Shown: positions 8,779 to 18,374, numbered from the stretch's first letter. The stretch: DNA of 64,000 nucleotides from Burkholderia cepacia (GCF_029962485.1 NZ_CP073638.1:3203342-3267341); one strand, 5' to 3'. Notes: a model not told the origin generated them from the sequence alone. A program made the numbers and translations.

Positions 8779-10665
8779 CTAGCCCGGGACAGATACAAAA
8801 AGTCTTCGAGGCGGATCATTTGTCATGTCGTGGTCGCATCGGGTCAGGCTGTACACGAGCATCTTCAACTCATCGAGATGATCGGAGTAAAGACCACGAG
8901 GTGACGTTCCATACTTTTTGCAAAGGTGCGCGGCCGCAGCCACAGCGATCCCGTGTTGCGCCCCGTTCCCCATCAGCTTGATTGACGAAGCGGCCACATG
9001 TGTCACGCTGATGTGCTTTCCCGCCATCAAGAGGTTGTCGATGTCGGCAGAATAAAGGCATCGAAATGGCACGCTGTAGGACAGCTTGTCGCGCTGATCG
9101 AAAATCCAATCCTTGAGGCGGAAGTCGTATTTTCCTTCGCCGGGGCCCCATGCGCAGTGGATGCAGAATGCGCCGTCGTTGGCAATCAGGGCGTCGTCGA
9201 AACGCGTATGGTTTCGAATGTCGTTTTCGGTCAGCACATAATCGCCCCGATATCGACGGAATTCGCCTTGGGCCGCGACGTGGGCCATCCACTCAAACTC
9301 GAGGTTCGCGTATTTTTCCGCGTCCAGCCGTTTGACATTGGCAAACGTGCCGTATAGCGCACGCATCAGATAGTCGCGAACCTGCTCACCGGAGGTATAT
9401 GGGTCCAGCCACTGGCCGTATTCCCAGAAATGCGTGGCGGGAAATACGTCGGCCTTGCTTCCAAACCTGAATTCCGGCGTTGCCGGATTCGATCCGGCCG
9501 CAGGGCCGGGCCCATTTTCGTGACCGACCGCCGAGAGTTGGCCACTCAGATTCGCATAGTCCTTTGCCACCTCCGTTGCCCACGGGACGTCCGGAAAAGG
9601 TACAGGGTGATCGGCCATCCGCGTCCGGAAGAAGAGCGTATTGCCATGGTGCATTTCATCGGCAACCTCCGGCGCATAAGCCTCGTCAAATTCCGACCTT
9701 GCCTCTCGGCCGAAGAGCGTTGCTCCACCCGCGAGCATGCCGAGAATGGCAACGCCGGATGAGTCAATGAACATTCCGCCGCGAATGCGGCGCTCGTGCC
9801 CGCCACGCGCACTCACCGTGTCGACGGACACGATGCGAGAACCTTCGCGCGCTACGCCTACGACCCGGTGCTCAAGGTACACGTTGGCCGTTGCTTCCGC
9901 TTCCAGCAGTCGAATCGCAGCCAGATCGCCGTCTGCGCTTCGTTCGGATAGCTCCTTGAGCAGGGCTCCCTGGGCGCCCCGCGGCATCAGCCCGATCTCC
10001 TTGCTGGCGTTGCCCCCCAGAACCGGTCGATCGTGGATGACCGCGACGCGCAAACCCAACCGCGCTGCGGTCAGTCCGGCGGCGCACCCTGAGATGCCGC
10101 CACCGACCACGACTACGTCGTAGAAGCCACCGTCCAGCGGCTCTGCGGGAAGACCCCGAAGGGCCTTGCGCCACGCCTTGAAGTCCGGGCCTACCTCGTT
10201 AGGCGGAATCGTGTCGTCTTCGGCAAAGTAGATCGCATCACATCGGCCACCAAAGCCCGTCAAATCGTGCAGGGCTACCCGGTTCTCTCCCTGTTGCAGA
10301 AAGACCCGGCCTACCGGCTGCCATGACCAGTCGCAACCGTTCTCGCCGAGTACCGTCTCGAGCCGCTCGCCATTGATCGAGATCTGAAAACGTCCAGGGT
10401 GATAGGAGGGGACCCAGTCCTTCGAACGCACCCAGACGGTTCGTTCGCCCGCCGCCTGCACGCTGATGGACGTGGTGGCATCTGCCACCGGTCGGCCCAG
10501 GCCATGCGCTAGCAGGTACGGGGCGCCCATCTGGGTTTCAAACTGTGAATCAAGAACCCAACCGCCATAGTTCTCGAAGTCCTCCCCCTGAAGGAGCAAC
10601 CCCGCAGGCCTGACGTCGTGCAAGCAAGCTTCCGAAGTTACCGCTGAATCGTGTGTGAGCGTCAT
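8779..10665 (-). CDS. FAD-dependent oxidoreductase with N-terminal beta-sandwich-like domain
   Basis: I chose the ATG at 10665 (MTLTHDSAV) because GGAGACATCC precedes it; a longer frame exists to 10857. The 628-residue protein starts with a domain of about 150 residues (ENYGGWVLDSQFETQMGAPY and FQISINGERLETVLGENG), like carbohydrate-binding sandwich modules. A dinucleotide-binding core follows, YDVVVVGGGISGCAAGLTAA (about 182-201), with LGGNASKEIG. The C-terminal part has NLLMAGKHISVTHVAASSIK and GNGAQHGIAVAAAAHLCKK, typical of the FAD_oxidored (PF12831) family seen in sugar and polyol catabolism. The substrate is unknown. It looks intact although its downstream neighbours are decayed. Confidence 0.8.
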   Translation of the reverse strand: MTLTHDSAVTSEACLHDVRPAGLLLQGEDFENYGGWVLDSQFETQMGAPYLLAHGLGRPVADATTSISVQAAGERTVWVRSKDWVPSYHPGRFQISINGERLETVLGENGCDWSWQPVGRVFLQQGENRVALHDLTGFGGRCDAIYFAEDDTIPPNEVGPDFKAWRKALRGLPAEPLDGGFYDVVVVGGGISGCAAGLTAARLGLRVAVIHDRPVLGGNASKEIGLMPRGAQGALLKELSERSADGDLAAIRLLEAEATANVYLEHRVVGVAREGSRIVSVDTVSARGGHERRIRGGMFIDSSGVAILGMLAGGATLFGREARSEFDEAYAPEVADEMHHGNTLFFRTRMADHPVPFPDVPWATEVAKDYANLSGQLSAVGHENGPGPAAGSNPATPEFRFGSKADVFPATHFWEYGQWLDPYTSGEQVRDYLMRALYGTFANVKRLDAEKYANLEFEWMAHVAAQGEFRRYRGDYVLTENDIRNHTRFDDALIANDGAFCIHCAWGPGEGKYDFRLKDWIFDQRDKLSYSVPFRCLYSADIDNLLMAGKHISVTHVAASSIKLMGNGAQHGIAVAAAAHLCKKYGTSPRGLYSDHLDELKMLVYSLTRCDHDMTNDPPRRLFVSVPG

Positions 10666-11109
10666 GGATGTCTCCATTTGAGTTGATCGCAGCATTCCGA
10701 CCATAGTGCGTATACCCATACCTGCAGGTAGTTGAATTTCGTCGTTCGTGACGATCCGGCAGTCAATGCCTGCTGGGGCTTTCGCGTGCAAACAGAGCCG
10801 GATTCGCGGGCTCTTGGAGATCGTGGCGCCGATGCCGGTTCGTGGAACCGCCGCCATCCCCTTTTCATAGGCGATACTCCGCTTACAGGTACGGTTTAGA
10901 TGGCTACGAGCAAGACATTTTGGGAGCAGAGGCGGATCGGGTACTCAGGCAGGAGACCTTCGGTGTCAAGGCGTCCAACAAGGCACCGGTACGCCATCCG
11001 AGGCGGAGTTTGTAACCTGCACCCTTGCTACCTGGTGGGGTTTTTGATTCGCCCCGACGTTGTATCCCGATGCTCCCGCACGCGACCGCCATCGTCGCTC
11101 CGTGTCCTG
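10666..11109. other. Intergenic stretch between FAD oxidoreductase and quinone reductase genes
   Basis: The right part of the FAD oxidoreductase frame extends into this stretch without family resemblance, so I treat it as upstream non-coding sequence. No further gene, terminator or repeat stood out. Confidence 0.45.
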
Positions 11110-11820
11110 TCAGGTTGTGCCGTTGATCGGACACAACCTTTCGTCGAAGTCGTCAAGACTCGGGAATGAAAGCGGTGATTCCGTCGCGAGCGACGACAAG
11201 CGGCTTCGCCAGGCGGCCAGATAATCGAGTCGTACGTCGTGCGTAACATAAGGAACATGCCAGGCCACGAATGGCTCGAGTACATCGAGCCCGGTATAGC
11301 CGAGCGTGCCCTGCAGCAGCGGTCGCAGCATTCCGTTGAGTGGCCCGTGCACGCCATCGTCAGCGAACATGTGGGCCTGTCCACCCAGGGTGAGACTCAC
11401 AACGGCGCGTTTTCCGCGAAGGCCACCGCGATTGTAGAAGCGCATACCGCCATAGACAGGACCGGAGACGAGAACCCGATCGATCCAGCCCTTGAGTATC
11501 GCCGGGGTCGAGAACCAGAACAGCGGAAAGTTCAGGATGAGCAAGTCGCATCGCATGAGCTTCTCGAGTTCGCCCTTGATGTCCGGGGCGATGGTGCCAC
11601 TGGAAACGCCGTGACGCTGCTCGAGAGCATAGACGCAGTAGTCGGGATTGGCGCGCGTTCCGAAGTCGCCGGCGGACGCTACAGGATTGAAACCCATCGC
11701 ATAGAGATCCGAAACTTCCACTTCGTGCCCGGCGTCCCCGAGCACATCGACTGCCGTGGTTTTGAGTGCCGTACAGAATGACTGCGGTTCGGGATGAGCG
11801 TGGACGATCAGGACTTTCAT
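11110..11820 (-). CDS. NAD(P)H:quinone oxidoreductase, flavodoxin-like fold
   Basis: The 236-residue product begins MKVLIVHAHPEPQSFCTAL, the FMN/FAD-binding start of the NQO1/MdaB/KefF family. It contains CDLLILNFPLFWFSTPAILKGWIDRV (about 96-121), where the flavin and partner subunit meet, and GKRAVVSLTLGG. These enzymes carry out two-electron reduction of quinones and related electrophiles in the cytosol. The gene is divergent from a GlxA-type regulator only 123 bases away, so that regulator probably controls it. The open frame extends to 12261, but the family start fixes the N-terminus at 11820. Confidence 0.9.
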   Translation of the reverse strand: MKVLIVHAHPEPQSFCTALKTTAVDVLGDAGHEVEVSDLYAMGFNPVASAGDFGTRANPDYCVYALEQRHGVSSGTIAPDIKGELEKLMRCDLLILNFPLFWFSTPAILKGWIDRVLVSGPVYGGMRFYNRGGLRGKRAVVSLTLGGQAHMFADDGVHGPLNGMLRPLLQGTLGYTGLDVLEPFVAWHVPYVTHDVRLDYLAAWRSRLSSLATESPLSFPSLDDFDERLCPINGTT

Positions 11821-11943
11821 GACAGCTGGTCTCGTGACGAAAGGGTGTTGGATATCGGCAGTGACGACTGCGTATCGAAAGTTTCGTAGCGCCGCGAGCT
11901 GCTGTAAAGTGGCGGAAGTGACAAATACTTTGCGAAATAAGAC

Positions 11944-12927
11944 ATGCACCGCGCAGCCATCCTTGCATACGAAAATTGCTATGCCTTCAGCCTGGGAGGC
12001 TTCGCCGACATACTTCAGGTTGCGAACGCCCACCTGAGGCGGCAGAACGGGGAAGCGGGCGTGCGCTACGAGTGGCATTTCGTGTCGCAACATGGCGGTC
12101 CGATCAGGACCAGCAACGGTTTGGAGATCAGTACGCAACCGATTCGCCCGCGGCAGCGCTTCGACCTGGTGTTCGTCCCCAGTGCGCACTACGCCGGGCA
12201 CAAGGCGTTCGACAAGCTGCTGGCGAGTCAATCGATGTCGTGCGACTGGCTGATCGCGCAATGGAACGCCGGTGCGTGTGTCGCGGCAAACTGCACCGGC
12301 ACCTTCATTCTGGCGAAGACCGGCCTTCTGGACGGACGATCGGCGACGACGACGTGGTGGCTCGCCGACCAGTTTCGCGCCAGGTTTCCCCGCGTGAATC
12401 TTCAGGTCGAACCGGTTCTGACTGAAGTCGATCGCCTGATTTGTGCCGGTGCATCGGCATCCTATCTGCTACAGACAATTCACATCATCGAGCGTTTCTC
12501 TGGTCCGACGATTGCTTCGCTCTGCGCGAAAACCATGCTCATCGACGTCAGTCAGACCCGGCAAACGCCTTATCTCCCGTTGCTTGCCGACAAGGCCCAT
12601 GGCGATTCACTGGTTCATCGCGCCCAACACCGCTTGCAGAAGAGCATGGCGGAAGAGGTTCGAATGTCCGCGCTCGCAAGCGAACTCGACGTGAGCGAGC
12701 GGACTCTCATCCGCCGCTTTCAGGCTGCGCTGAATCAGACTCCGCTGCGTTACTTGCAGAGCCTGAGAATTGAGGCGGCTCGTGGACTGTTCGAGGCTGG
12801 CGATCTGAGTATCGAGGAGGTTGCAGTCAAGGTCGGCTATAGCGACGTGAGCTCATTCTGCAGGTTGTTCAAGGAGCGGGTCGGACTGAGCCCGGGCGCG
12901 TACCGTGGACGCTTTCGAATATCCTGA
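11944..12927 (+). CDS. GlxA-family (DJ-1/PfpI plus AraC) transcriptional regulator
   Basis: The 327-residue protein joins a DJ-1/PfpI-like N-terminal domain (VFVPSAHYAGHKAFDKLL, then AGACVAANCTGTFILAKTGLLDGR) to a C-terminal AraC helix-turn-helix pair. The latter shows MSALASELDVSERTLIRRFQ and IEEVAVKVGYSDVSSFCRLF. The usual nucleophile-elbow cysteine is present in VAANCTG, but such domains generally act as sensors, not peptidases. Divergence from the quinone reductase gene suggests it activates that gene in response to an electrophile or metabolite. Family assignment is firm and the effector unknown. Confidence 0.92.
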   Translation: MHRAAILAYENCYAFSLGGFADILQVANAHLRRQNGEAGVRYEWHFVSQHGGPIRTSNGLEISTQPIRPRQRFDLVFVPSAHYAGHKAFDKLLASQSMSCDWLIAQWNAGACVAANCTGTFILAKTGLLDGRSATTTWWLADQFRARFPRVNLQVEPVLTEVDRLICAGASASYLLQTIHIIERFSGPTIASLCAKTMLIDVSQTRQTPYLPLLADKAHGDSLVHRAQHRLQKSMAEEVRMSALASELDVSERTLIRRFQAALNQTPLRYLQSLRIEAARGLFEAGDLSIEEVAVKVGYSDVSSFCRLFKERVGLSPGAYRGRFRIS

Positions 12928-13740
12928 CCAGAAATTGCGCACACGAAGGCGACAATATAGCAGCTGGTTAATCCGCCGCCTCGACATCACCCTGTCTTGG
13001 GAGTGACATGATTTGTATTCCTTAGCGTAATTGACACGATCCTGATTTTAATCCGTGCCGGCACTAGAGTCGGAAGTTCAAACCTGCTGCTTTGCATCGT
13101 GCGCCCGCGTGGACGTCGCGCAATACTGCCAGATCATGCTCGCTGCAGGGCGCGTGGGGCCGGTTGTCCACCCCTGAAATTTACCGGTCCAATGAGAAAA
13201 ACCACAACTCATGGCCGCCGGCTGCTAAGTAAGGTGCAGTTGCTGTTCATCCCGGCTGTGTAGTTGCGCCGGATCCGAAAAGTCTGTGGTAGCTATAGGG
13301 AATTCCAAGTTCTGTACGCGTGAACTCCTGGTCAGGTGTGTACCGCTGAATTGCAAGAGCGGGCGCTGGAGCAAGGAGGCGCCGGCTTGATGCAGTCAAC
13401 AGTCGCCCACACGCGATTTCAGCGCGCAGCAGCCGGTGCATCGGTCGGTGGTTGATCACGTTGTAGCGCTGAGGGCGTGTGGCGACCTCTTCAAGCTATT
13501 GTTTTATTGAGGAATATTCGCAGGCGTTCGCGGCCGGCATGGGCCCTTGCAAGTTCCGATTTGAACGAAAAAAATTCCAAGTTGGACGCATCTCGACAGG
13601 AGGCGGGTCCCCGCAACTGCGAAGCGCGAAAACAAGAAATTTGCGCCATTTGCGCTTGTTGTAACGTTGCGCCGAAATGGGTCGAAAAACGCGCAACTTA
13701 AGTTCGTCGCGCTGTTCATCGGACCGGATTTCTGACACGC
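12928..13740. other. 813-base stretch with no recognisable gene
   Basis: One minus-strand frame (13247-13459) has a plausible-looking tail, EFTRTELGIPYSYHRLFG, that I cannot place; it could be gene debris. The part right of 13500 is AT-richer than its surroundings. I found no convincing terminator after the GlxA-type gene. Confidence 0.45.
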
Positions 13741-13799
13741 TTGCTCCCGTGAAATTGTCGTGCTAATTTTTCATGAAATTTCATGGAATAAATTTCACG
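13741..13799 (+). promoter_or_regulatory. Promoter and GAAATT-box operator array of the puu-like cluster
   Basis: TTGCTC (13741-13746) and an extended -10, TGC-TAATTT (13761-13769), lie 17 bases apart. Overlapping them are CGTGAAATT (13748-13756), the perfect palindrome ATGAAATTTCAT (13773-13784) and AATTTCACG (13791-13799), the exact inverse of the first box. The layout suits cooperative binding of a repressor over the promoter, and the XRE-cupin gene two genes downstream is the natural candidate. Transcription would start near 13776, which rules out the ATG at 13773 as the oxidoreductase start. Confidence 0.68.
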
Positions 13800-13808
13800 A
13801 GAGTCCGC

Positions 13809-15098
13809 ATGTTCGTGCAGTCCGACCGTCATGTCGCAAGCTACTACGCCGGCACCTACCCGGCGCCGATCCCGCATCGCCCGGAACTGGACGAACGCAT
13901 CGACGCCGACGTGCTCGTCGTCGGCGCGGGCTTCAGCGGGCTGCATACGGCATTGCGCCTTGCGCTCGCCGGCAAGCGCGTAGTCGTGCTCGAAGCGAGC
14001 CGCGTCGCATGGGCCGCGTCGGGCCGCAACGGCGGACAGGCGCTGCTCGGCTGGTCGTGCGACATGCAGCCGCTCGAGGATTCGCTTGGCCGCGACGGTG
14101 CGCGCCTGCTGTGGGACAGCATGCGCTGGGCGGCGGCCGAAGTGCGCGAACTGCCGGTGCGGCACGGTTTCGACATCGATTACCGGCCGGGCAGCCTGTG
14201 GGCCGCGGTGCGGCCGCGTCGCGTCGCGATGCTCGCGCAGGCGCGCGACGAGGCGGCCGAGCGCTGGGGCTACGACCGGCTGCGCGTGATCGGCCGAGAC
14301 GAGATGCCCGAATGGATCGGCGGCACGCGCTATCTCGCGGCACTGCACGATCCGGAGGCCGGCCACCTGAACCCGCTGAAGCTCGCGCTCGGCCTCGCGC
14401 AGACGATCGAGCGTGCGGGCGGCCACATCTTCGAACAGAGCCGCGTGCTCGACTGCCGCGAGACGGCCGGTGGCTACGTCGCGCGCACGGCGCGCGGTGA
14501 AGTGCGTGCCGACGTGCTCGTGCTGGCGTGCAACGCGTACGTCGACCGGCTCGATCGCGATCTCGCGCGCCGGCTGCTGCCGGTCGGCACGTACCAGGTC
14601 GCGACCGCGCCGCTTGCGCCCGACGTCGCGCGGGCGCTGCTGCCGCAGAACAGTTGCGTGATCGACAACCAGTTCGTGCCCGACTACTTCCGCCTGAGCC
14701 CCGACAACCGTCTGCTGTTCGGCGGCGGCTGCACGTATCTCGGCGGCATTCCGGCCGATATCGCGGCGGCGACGCGACCGCATCTCGAGCGCGTGTTCCC
14801 GCAGCTGGCCGGCGTGCCGCTCGACTACGCGTGGGGCGGCCACATCGACATCAGCATGCGCCGCACGCCGGACATCGGCCGCCACGGGCAGCGCTTCTGG
14901 CTGCAGGGCTTTTCGGGGCACGGCGTGCTGCCGACACTCGCCGGCGCGCGCGCGGTGGCCGACGCCGTGCTCGGCGACGAACGCCTGCTCGCGCAGTACC
15001 AGCGCATCCGCAATCCGCGTTTCCCCGGCGGCGACCGGCTCGCCGCGCCGCTGGAAGCGATCGGCAAGGCCTGGTACCGTTTGCGCGATACCGTCTGA
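13809..15098 (+). CDS. puuB: FAD-dependent amine oxidoreductase, PuuB-like
   Basis: From the ATG at 13809 the protein has 429 residues; GAGAG precedes this start. It opens with YYAGTYPAPIPHRPEL and the FAD-binding loop DVLVVGAGFSGLHTALRLAL (about 34-53). ASGRNGGQALLG follows, a DadA/PuuB-family signature, and FSGHGVLPTLAGARAVADAV lies near the C-terminus. PuuB oxidises gamma-glutamylputrescine. The adjoining XRE-cupin regulator and glutamine synthetase-like gene make a gamma-glutamyl-polyamine pathway the best reading. The exact amine is unproven, since related oxidases act on other N-substituted amines. The aldehyde dehydrogenase and hydrolase of a full puu set are not here. Confidence 0.78.
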   Translation: MFVQSDRHVASYYAGTYPAPIPHRPELDERIDADVLVVGAGFSGLHTALRLALAGKRVVVLEASRVAWAASGRNGGQALLGWSCDMQPLEDSLGRDGARLLWDSMRWAAAEVRELPVRHGFDIDYRPGSLWAAVRPRRVAMLAQARDEAAERWGYDRLRVIGRDEMPEWIGGTRYLAALHDPEAGHLNPLKLALGLAQTIERAGGHIFEQSRVLDCRETAGGYVARTARGEVRADVLVLACNAYVDRLDRDLARRLLPVGTYQVATAPLAPDVARALLPQNSCVIDNQFVPDYFRLSPDNRLLFGGGCTYLGGIPADIAAATRPHLERVFPQLAGVPLDYAWGGHIDISMRRTPDIGRHGQRFWLQGFSGHGVLPTLAGARAVADAVLGDERLLAQYQRIRNPRFPGGDRLAAPLEAIGKAWYRLRDTV

Positions 15099-15114
15099 CC
15101 CACCGGAACCCGTC

Positions 15115-15672
15115 ATGAACGAACAGGAAGAGATAGAAAGTCTGGCGATCCTGATCCGCGACCTGCGCAAGCATCGCAAGGTCACGCTCAACGATCTTGC
15201 CGAACGGATCGGCCGCTCGGTCGGCTTTCTGTCGCAGGTCGAGCGCGGGCTGTCGCGTCCGACGGTCGCGGATCTCACCGCGATCGGCGAGGCGCTCGGC
15301 GTGCCGACCACGTATTTCTACAGCCTGAGCAAGCCGCGCAGCGTGCCGTGGGTCACGCGGCCCGACGAACGGCGCACCGTGTATTACGCGGCCGGCATTA
15401 CCGACATCCTCGTGTCGCCGAACATGCGTTCGCGTTTCTCGATTCTCGAAAGCCATCTCGCGCCGGGCGCGAGCAGCGGCGAGCGGCCGGTCGACGACAG
15501 CGACGAGCAGGGCGGCTTCGTGCTCGAAGGAGAACTGACGATCTGGGTCGACGGCGACGAGACGCCCGTCACGCTCGGCCCGAACGATGCGTTCCAGCTT
15601 CCCGCGCACAAGCGCTTCCGTTACGCCAACCTGACCGACGCGCCGACGCGCGTGATCTGGGTATTCACCTGA
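15115..15672 (+). CDS. puuR: XRE-cupin transcriptional regulator, PuuR-like
   Basis: The 185-residue protein has an N-terminal HTH_3 domain (VTLNDLAERIGRSVGFLSQV, about 23-42) and a C-terminal cupin (GFVLEGELTIWVDGDETPVT, then LGPNDAFQLPAHKRFRYAN). This is the architecture of PuuR, which represses polyamine-catabolic genes and is released by putrescine. It follows the oxidoreductase by 16 bases in the same orientation, so it is probably co-transcribed and autoregulated through the GAAATT boxes upstream. The cupin ligand is inferred from the neighbours only. Confidence 0.85.
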   Translation: MNEQEEIESLAILIRDLRKHRKVTLNDLAERIGRSVGFLSQVERGLSRPTVADLTAIGEALGVPTTYFYSLSKPRSVPWVTRPDERRTVYYAAGITDILVSPNMRSRFSILESHLAPGASSGERPVDDSDEQGGFVLEGELTIWVDGDETPVTLGPNDAFQLPAHKRFRYANLTDAPTRVIWVFT

Positions 15673-15825
15673 GTTGTCGGCGGGGCGCGCGGTGTCGAAG
15701 ACCGGCGCGCCACGCAGCCTGTTTGCAGTACTGAGTGAAATGCGGTGTGCGTTGTCGCGTGTGCCGCACGAATGCGGTTCGCCGCGTTGCGGCACCGCCA
15801 TACCAAGACATGGAAAGGATGAGAC

Positions 15826-17172
15826 ATGGCTGACGTCGTTCCCGCGCTGGTCGATGAAGTCCGCGCATTCCGGCAGGCGCACCCCGAGATCCGTTATGTC
15901 GACCTGATCTGCCTCGACCTGCCCGGACACTTCTACGGCAAGCGCTACCCGATCGATGCACTCGAAAAGGTCGCGGCCGGTTCGCTGCTGAAGCTGCCAC
16001 AGAATTGCATCCTGCTCGGCACGCAGGGCGGGCTCTACAAGATCGGCGATTACTGTTTCAACGACGGCGACCCGGACGCCGTGCGCCGGTTGATCCCCGG
16101 CACGCTGAAGCCGGTGACCTGGGAGAAGCAGCCGCTCGGCCAGATGCTGATCACGACCGACGGCACCGATTCGCCGGTCGAGTTCGAGCCGCGCGAGGTG
16201 CTCGCGCGCGTGCTGAAGCGGCTCGCGCGGCGCGGCATCCGCCCGGTCGTCGCGTTCGAGCTCGAGTTCTACCTGTTTGCCGCGCAGCTCGCGGAAGGGA
16301 TGCCGCAGTATCCGCGCGACCGTCTGTCCGACGATCGAGACGATCAGCCGAACATGCATATCGAGCGACTGTCGCGCTTCTCCGACGTGCTGCACGAGAT
16401 GGTCGACGTCGCGTGCGCGCAGGGGATCGACGCGACCGTGATCACGGCCGAACTCGGACCCGGCCAGTTCGAGATCAACTTCGGCCATTGCGACGACGGG
16501 CTGCGCGCGGCCGACTGGTCGGCGCTGTTCTGCCGCAGCACGCGCGGCGTCGCGTTGCAGCACGGCTATCGTGCGAGCTTCATGGGCAAGCCATACCTGC
16601 ATGCGCCGGGCAGCGGGATGCACGTGCACGTGAGCCTGTACGACGACGCGGGACGCAACCTGCTCGCGGCAGACGGGCAGCGGCCGTTGCGGCACGCGGT
16701 GGCCGGCTGCCTCGCGCTGCTGCCGCATTGCATGCCGGTGTTCGCGCCGAACCACAACGCGTTCCGGCGCTACGGGTCGATGGTGAACGCGGCGAGCCGT
16801 GCCAGCTGGGGGTTCGAGGATCGCGATGCGTGCATCCGCATTCCGGAGTCGGATGCACGCAACCTCAGGATCGAGCATCGGCTCGCGAGTGCGGACGCGA
16901 ATCCGTATCTGGTGCTCGCGGCGATTCTCACCGGGATGGAACACGGGCTCGATGCGCGGATCGAGCCGATCGCGCCGCTCAACGAGGATCGCGGCAGCGG
17001 GATCGATTTCCCGAAGGAGATGTTGTCGGCCGTCGCGACGATGCAGGATCATCCGGCCGTGCGCGAAGGGCTCGGCAGCGAGTTCGTGATGGTGTATTGC
17101 GAGAACAAGCGGCAGGAGGAGCTGGATTTTCGCAACGAGATCGGCGCGCGTGAGTATCGGTGGTTTCTGTAA
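15826..17172 (+). CDS. puuA: Glutamine synthetase-family ligase, gamma-glutamylpolyamine synthetase type
   Basis: The 448-residue protein has the type-I GS fold signatures: ELEFYLF (metal and glutamate site), ELGPGQFEINF, GSGMHVHVSLYD (ATP and glutamate loop), NHNAFRRYGSMVNAASRASW and RIEHRLASADANPYL. Biosynthetic GlnA of Burkholderia is longer and carries an adenylylation tyrosine loop that I do not see here. Together with the neighbouring oxidoreductase and regulator this points to ATP-dependent ligation of glutamate to a polyamine or other monoamine. A ribosome site (GGAAAGGAT) precedes the ATG. A 153-base gap from the regulator may hold its own promoter. Confidence 0.82.
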   Translation: MADVVPALVDEVRAFRQAHPEIRYVDLICLDLPGHFYGKRYPIDALEKVAAGSLLKLPQNCILLGTQGGLYKIGDYCFNDGDPDAVRRLIPGTLKPVTWEKQPLGQMLITTDGTDSPVEFEPREVLARVLKRLARRGIRPVVAFELEFYLFAAQLAEGMPQYPRDRLSDDRDDQPNMHIERLSRFSDVLHEMVDVACAQGIDATVITAELGPGQFEINFGHCDDGLRAADWSALFCRSTRGVALQHGYRASFMGKPYLHAPGSGMHVHVSLYDDAGRNLLAADGQRPLRHAVAGCLALLPHCMPVFAPNHNAFRRYGSMVNAASRASWGFEDRDACIRIPESDARNLRIEHRLASADANPYLVLAAILTGMEHGLDARIEPIAPLNEDRGSGIDFPKEMLSAVATMQDHPAVREGLGSEFVMVYCENKRQEELDFRNEIGAREYRWFL

Positions 17173-17195
17173 GCGGATGCTGGCGCTCGCGCGTC

Positions 17196-18374
17196 CTATC
17201 GTCCGCGCACCTGCGCCATCGGCAGGTGCGCGCCCCACGCGTTCGTCAGGGCCTCGATTTCCACGACCGGGTCGATCTGTTGTCGCGCGCTTTCGTTCAC
17301 GTTCTCGCCGAACAGCAGGTGTGCAAAATCGCGCGCACGTTCGGTGATCGCCGCGGTTTTCGGGCGACGCCGCATCGTGAAGGATGCGAGTGTGGCATCG
17401 AGGTCACTGCCGTTGCCGGCTCCGTGCTCGTCGAGGCAACGGGCAAGATGCCACGCGTCCTCGAGCGCCTGGCAGGCGCCTTGTCCGGAGGTCGGTAGCG
17501 GTGCGTGCGCGGCATCGCCGATCAGCAGCACGTTGCCGCGGTGCCATACGTCGACCGGATCGAGATCGTGCACACGGATCTTCGTGATCGTGTCCGACGG
17601 TGTCGCACGTATCACGTCCGCGACGGGTGCCGGCCACGTCGCGAAGCGCCGCTCCAGCGTCGCGCCCGGATCGCGTTCCGTCGCCTCGCCCGGATCGGCT
17701 TCGGGCCATGCCGCCGCCCAATACATCCGACGCCGGTCCAGCGCGACGATGCCGAAACGCTCGCGCACGCCCCAGTAGTCGAATATCGACACCTCGTCGA
17801 CCAGCGGCGCATCGTGCTGCGCGATACCGATCCAGTTGACGAACCCCTGGTAGACGGGCGTGTTGTGGCCGACCACGTAGTGTCGCGCGACGGAGTTCAT
17901 GCGGCCGTCCGCGCCGATCACGAGATCGGGGGCGATCGTCGTTCCGTTGTCGAAACGAACGACGGCGCGGCCGTCCCTTCCGGTTTCGATGGCCGTCGCA
18001 CCGTGGCCGAAGCGAATGTCGATGCCGCGTGCGGCGAGGTGCCGTGTCAGCACTGCCTGCAGGTCGCGCCGCAGGATCGAGCGCGTCGGGAAACCCATGC
18101 GGCGGTCGAGTTCGCCGATATCGACGTGCTTGAACGGGGTGCCGTGCCGGTCCATGCATCGCATCGCGCGCAGGTGGCCGCTGACCGCGACGATGTCCGG
18201 CAGGAGGCCGAGTTGCTCGAGCACGAAGCCGGCATTCGGCCAGAGCACGACGCCGGCGCCCATCGTCGATTCCGACGGTCTGCGTTCGTAGAGCCGTATC
18301 CGGTGCCCCTGCCCGGCAAGCGCGAGCGCGGTGCTCATGCCGGCCACGCCGGCGCCGAGAATGGCGATATCCAT
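17196..18374 (-). CDS. FAD-dependent aromatic-ring monooxygenase
   Basis: The 392-residue flavoprotein has the three class A monooxygenase fingerprints: DIAILGAGVAGMSTALALAG (residues 2-21), the DG motif DLVIGADGRMNSVAR, and GDAAHAPLPTSGQGACQALE. Members hydroxylate an activated aromatic ring with NAD(P)H and O2. The ring substrate cannot be told from sequence; the 3-hydroxybenzoate and salicylate hydroxylases are the nearest groups by general layout. The ATG at 18374 follows GGGAGC and fits the family N-terminus, although the frame is open much further up. It is divergent from a LysR gene, the usual control for such enzymes. Confidence 0.88.
   Translation of the reverse strand: MDIAILGAGVAGMSTALALAGQGHRIRLYERRPSESTMGAGVVLWPNAGFVLEQLGLLPDIVAVSGHLRAMRCMDRHGTPFKHVDIGELDRRMGFPTRSILRRDLQAVLTRHLAARGIDIRFGHGATAIETGRDGRAVVRFDNGTTIAPDLVIGADGRMNSVARHYVVGHNTPVYQGFVNWIGIAQHDAPLVDEVSIFDYWGVRERFGIVALDRRRMYWAAAWPEADPGEATERDPGATLERRFATWPAPVADVIRATPSDTITKIRVHDLDPVDVWHRGNVLLIGDAAHAPLPTSGQGACQALEDAWHLARCLDEHGAGNGSDLDATLASFTMRRRPKTAAITERARDFAHLLFGENVNESARQQIDPVVEIEALTNAWGAHLPMAQVRGR

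Noticed and set aside
10900..11169. 89-codon plus-strand frame in the gap before the quinone reductase gene
   Set aside because: No ribosome site, no family, unbalanced composition; it also runs into the convergent gene.
14851..17238. Very long open frame antisense to the puu-like genes (about 795 codons)
   Set aside because: It is Arg/His/Ala-rich, with no domain, and mirrors genes with clear motifs. Long antisense frames are expected at this GC content.
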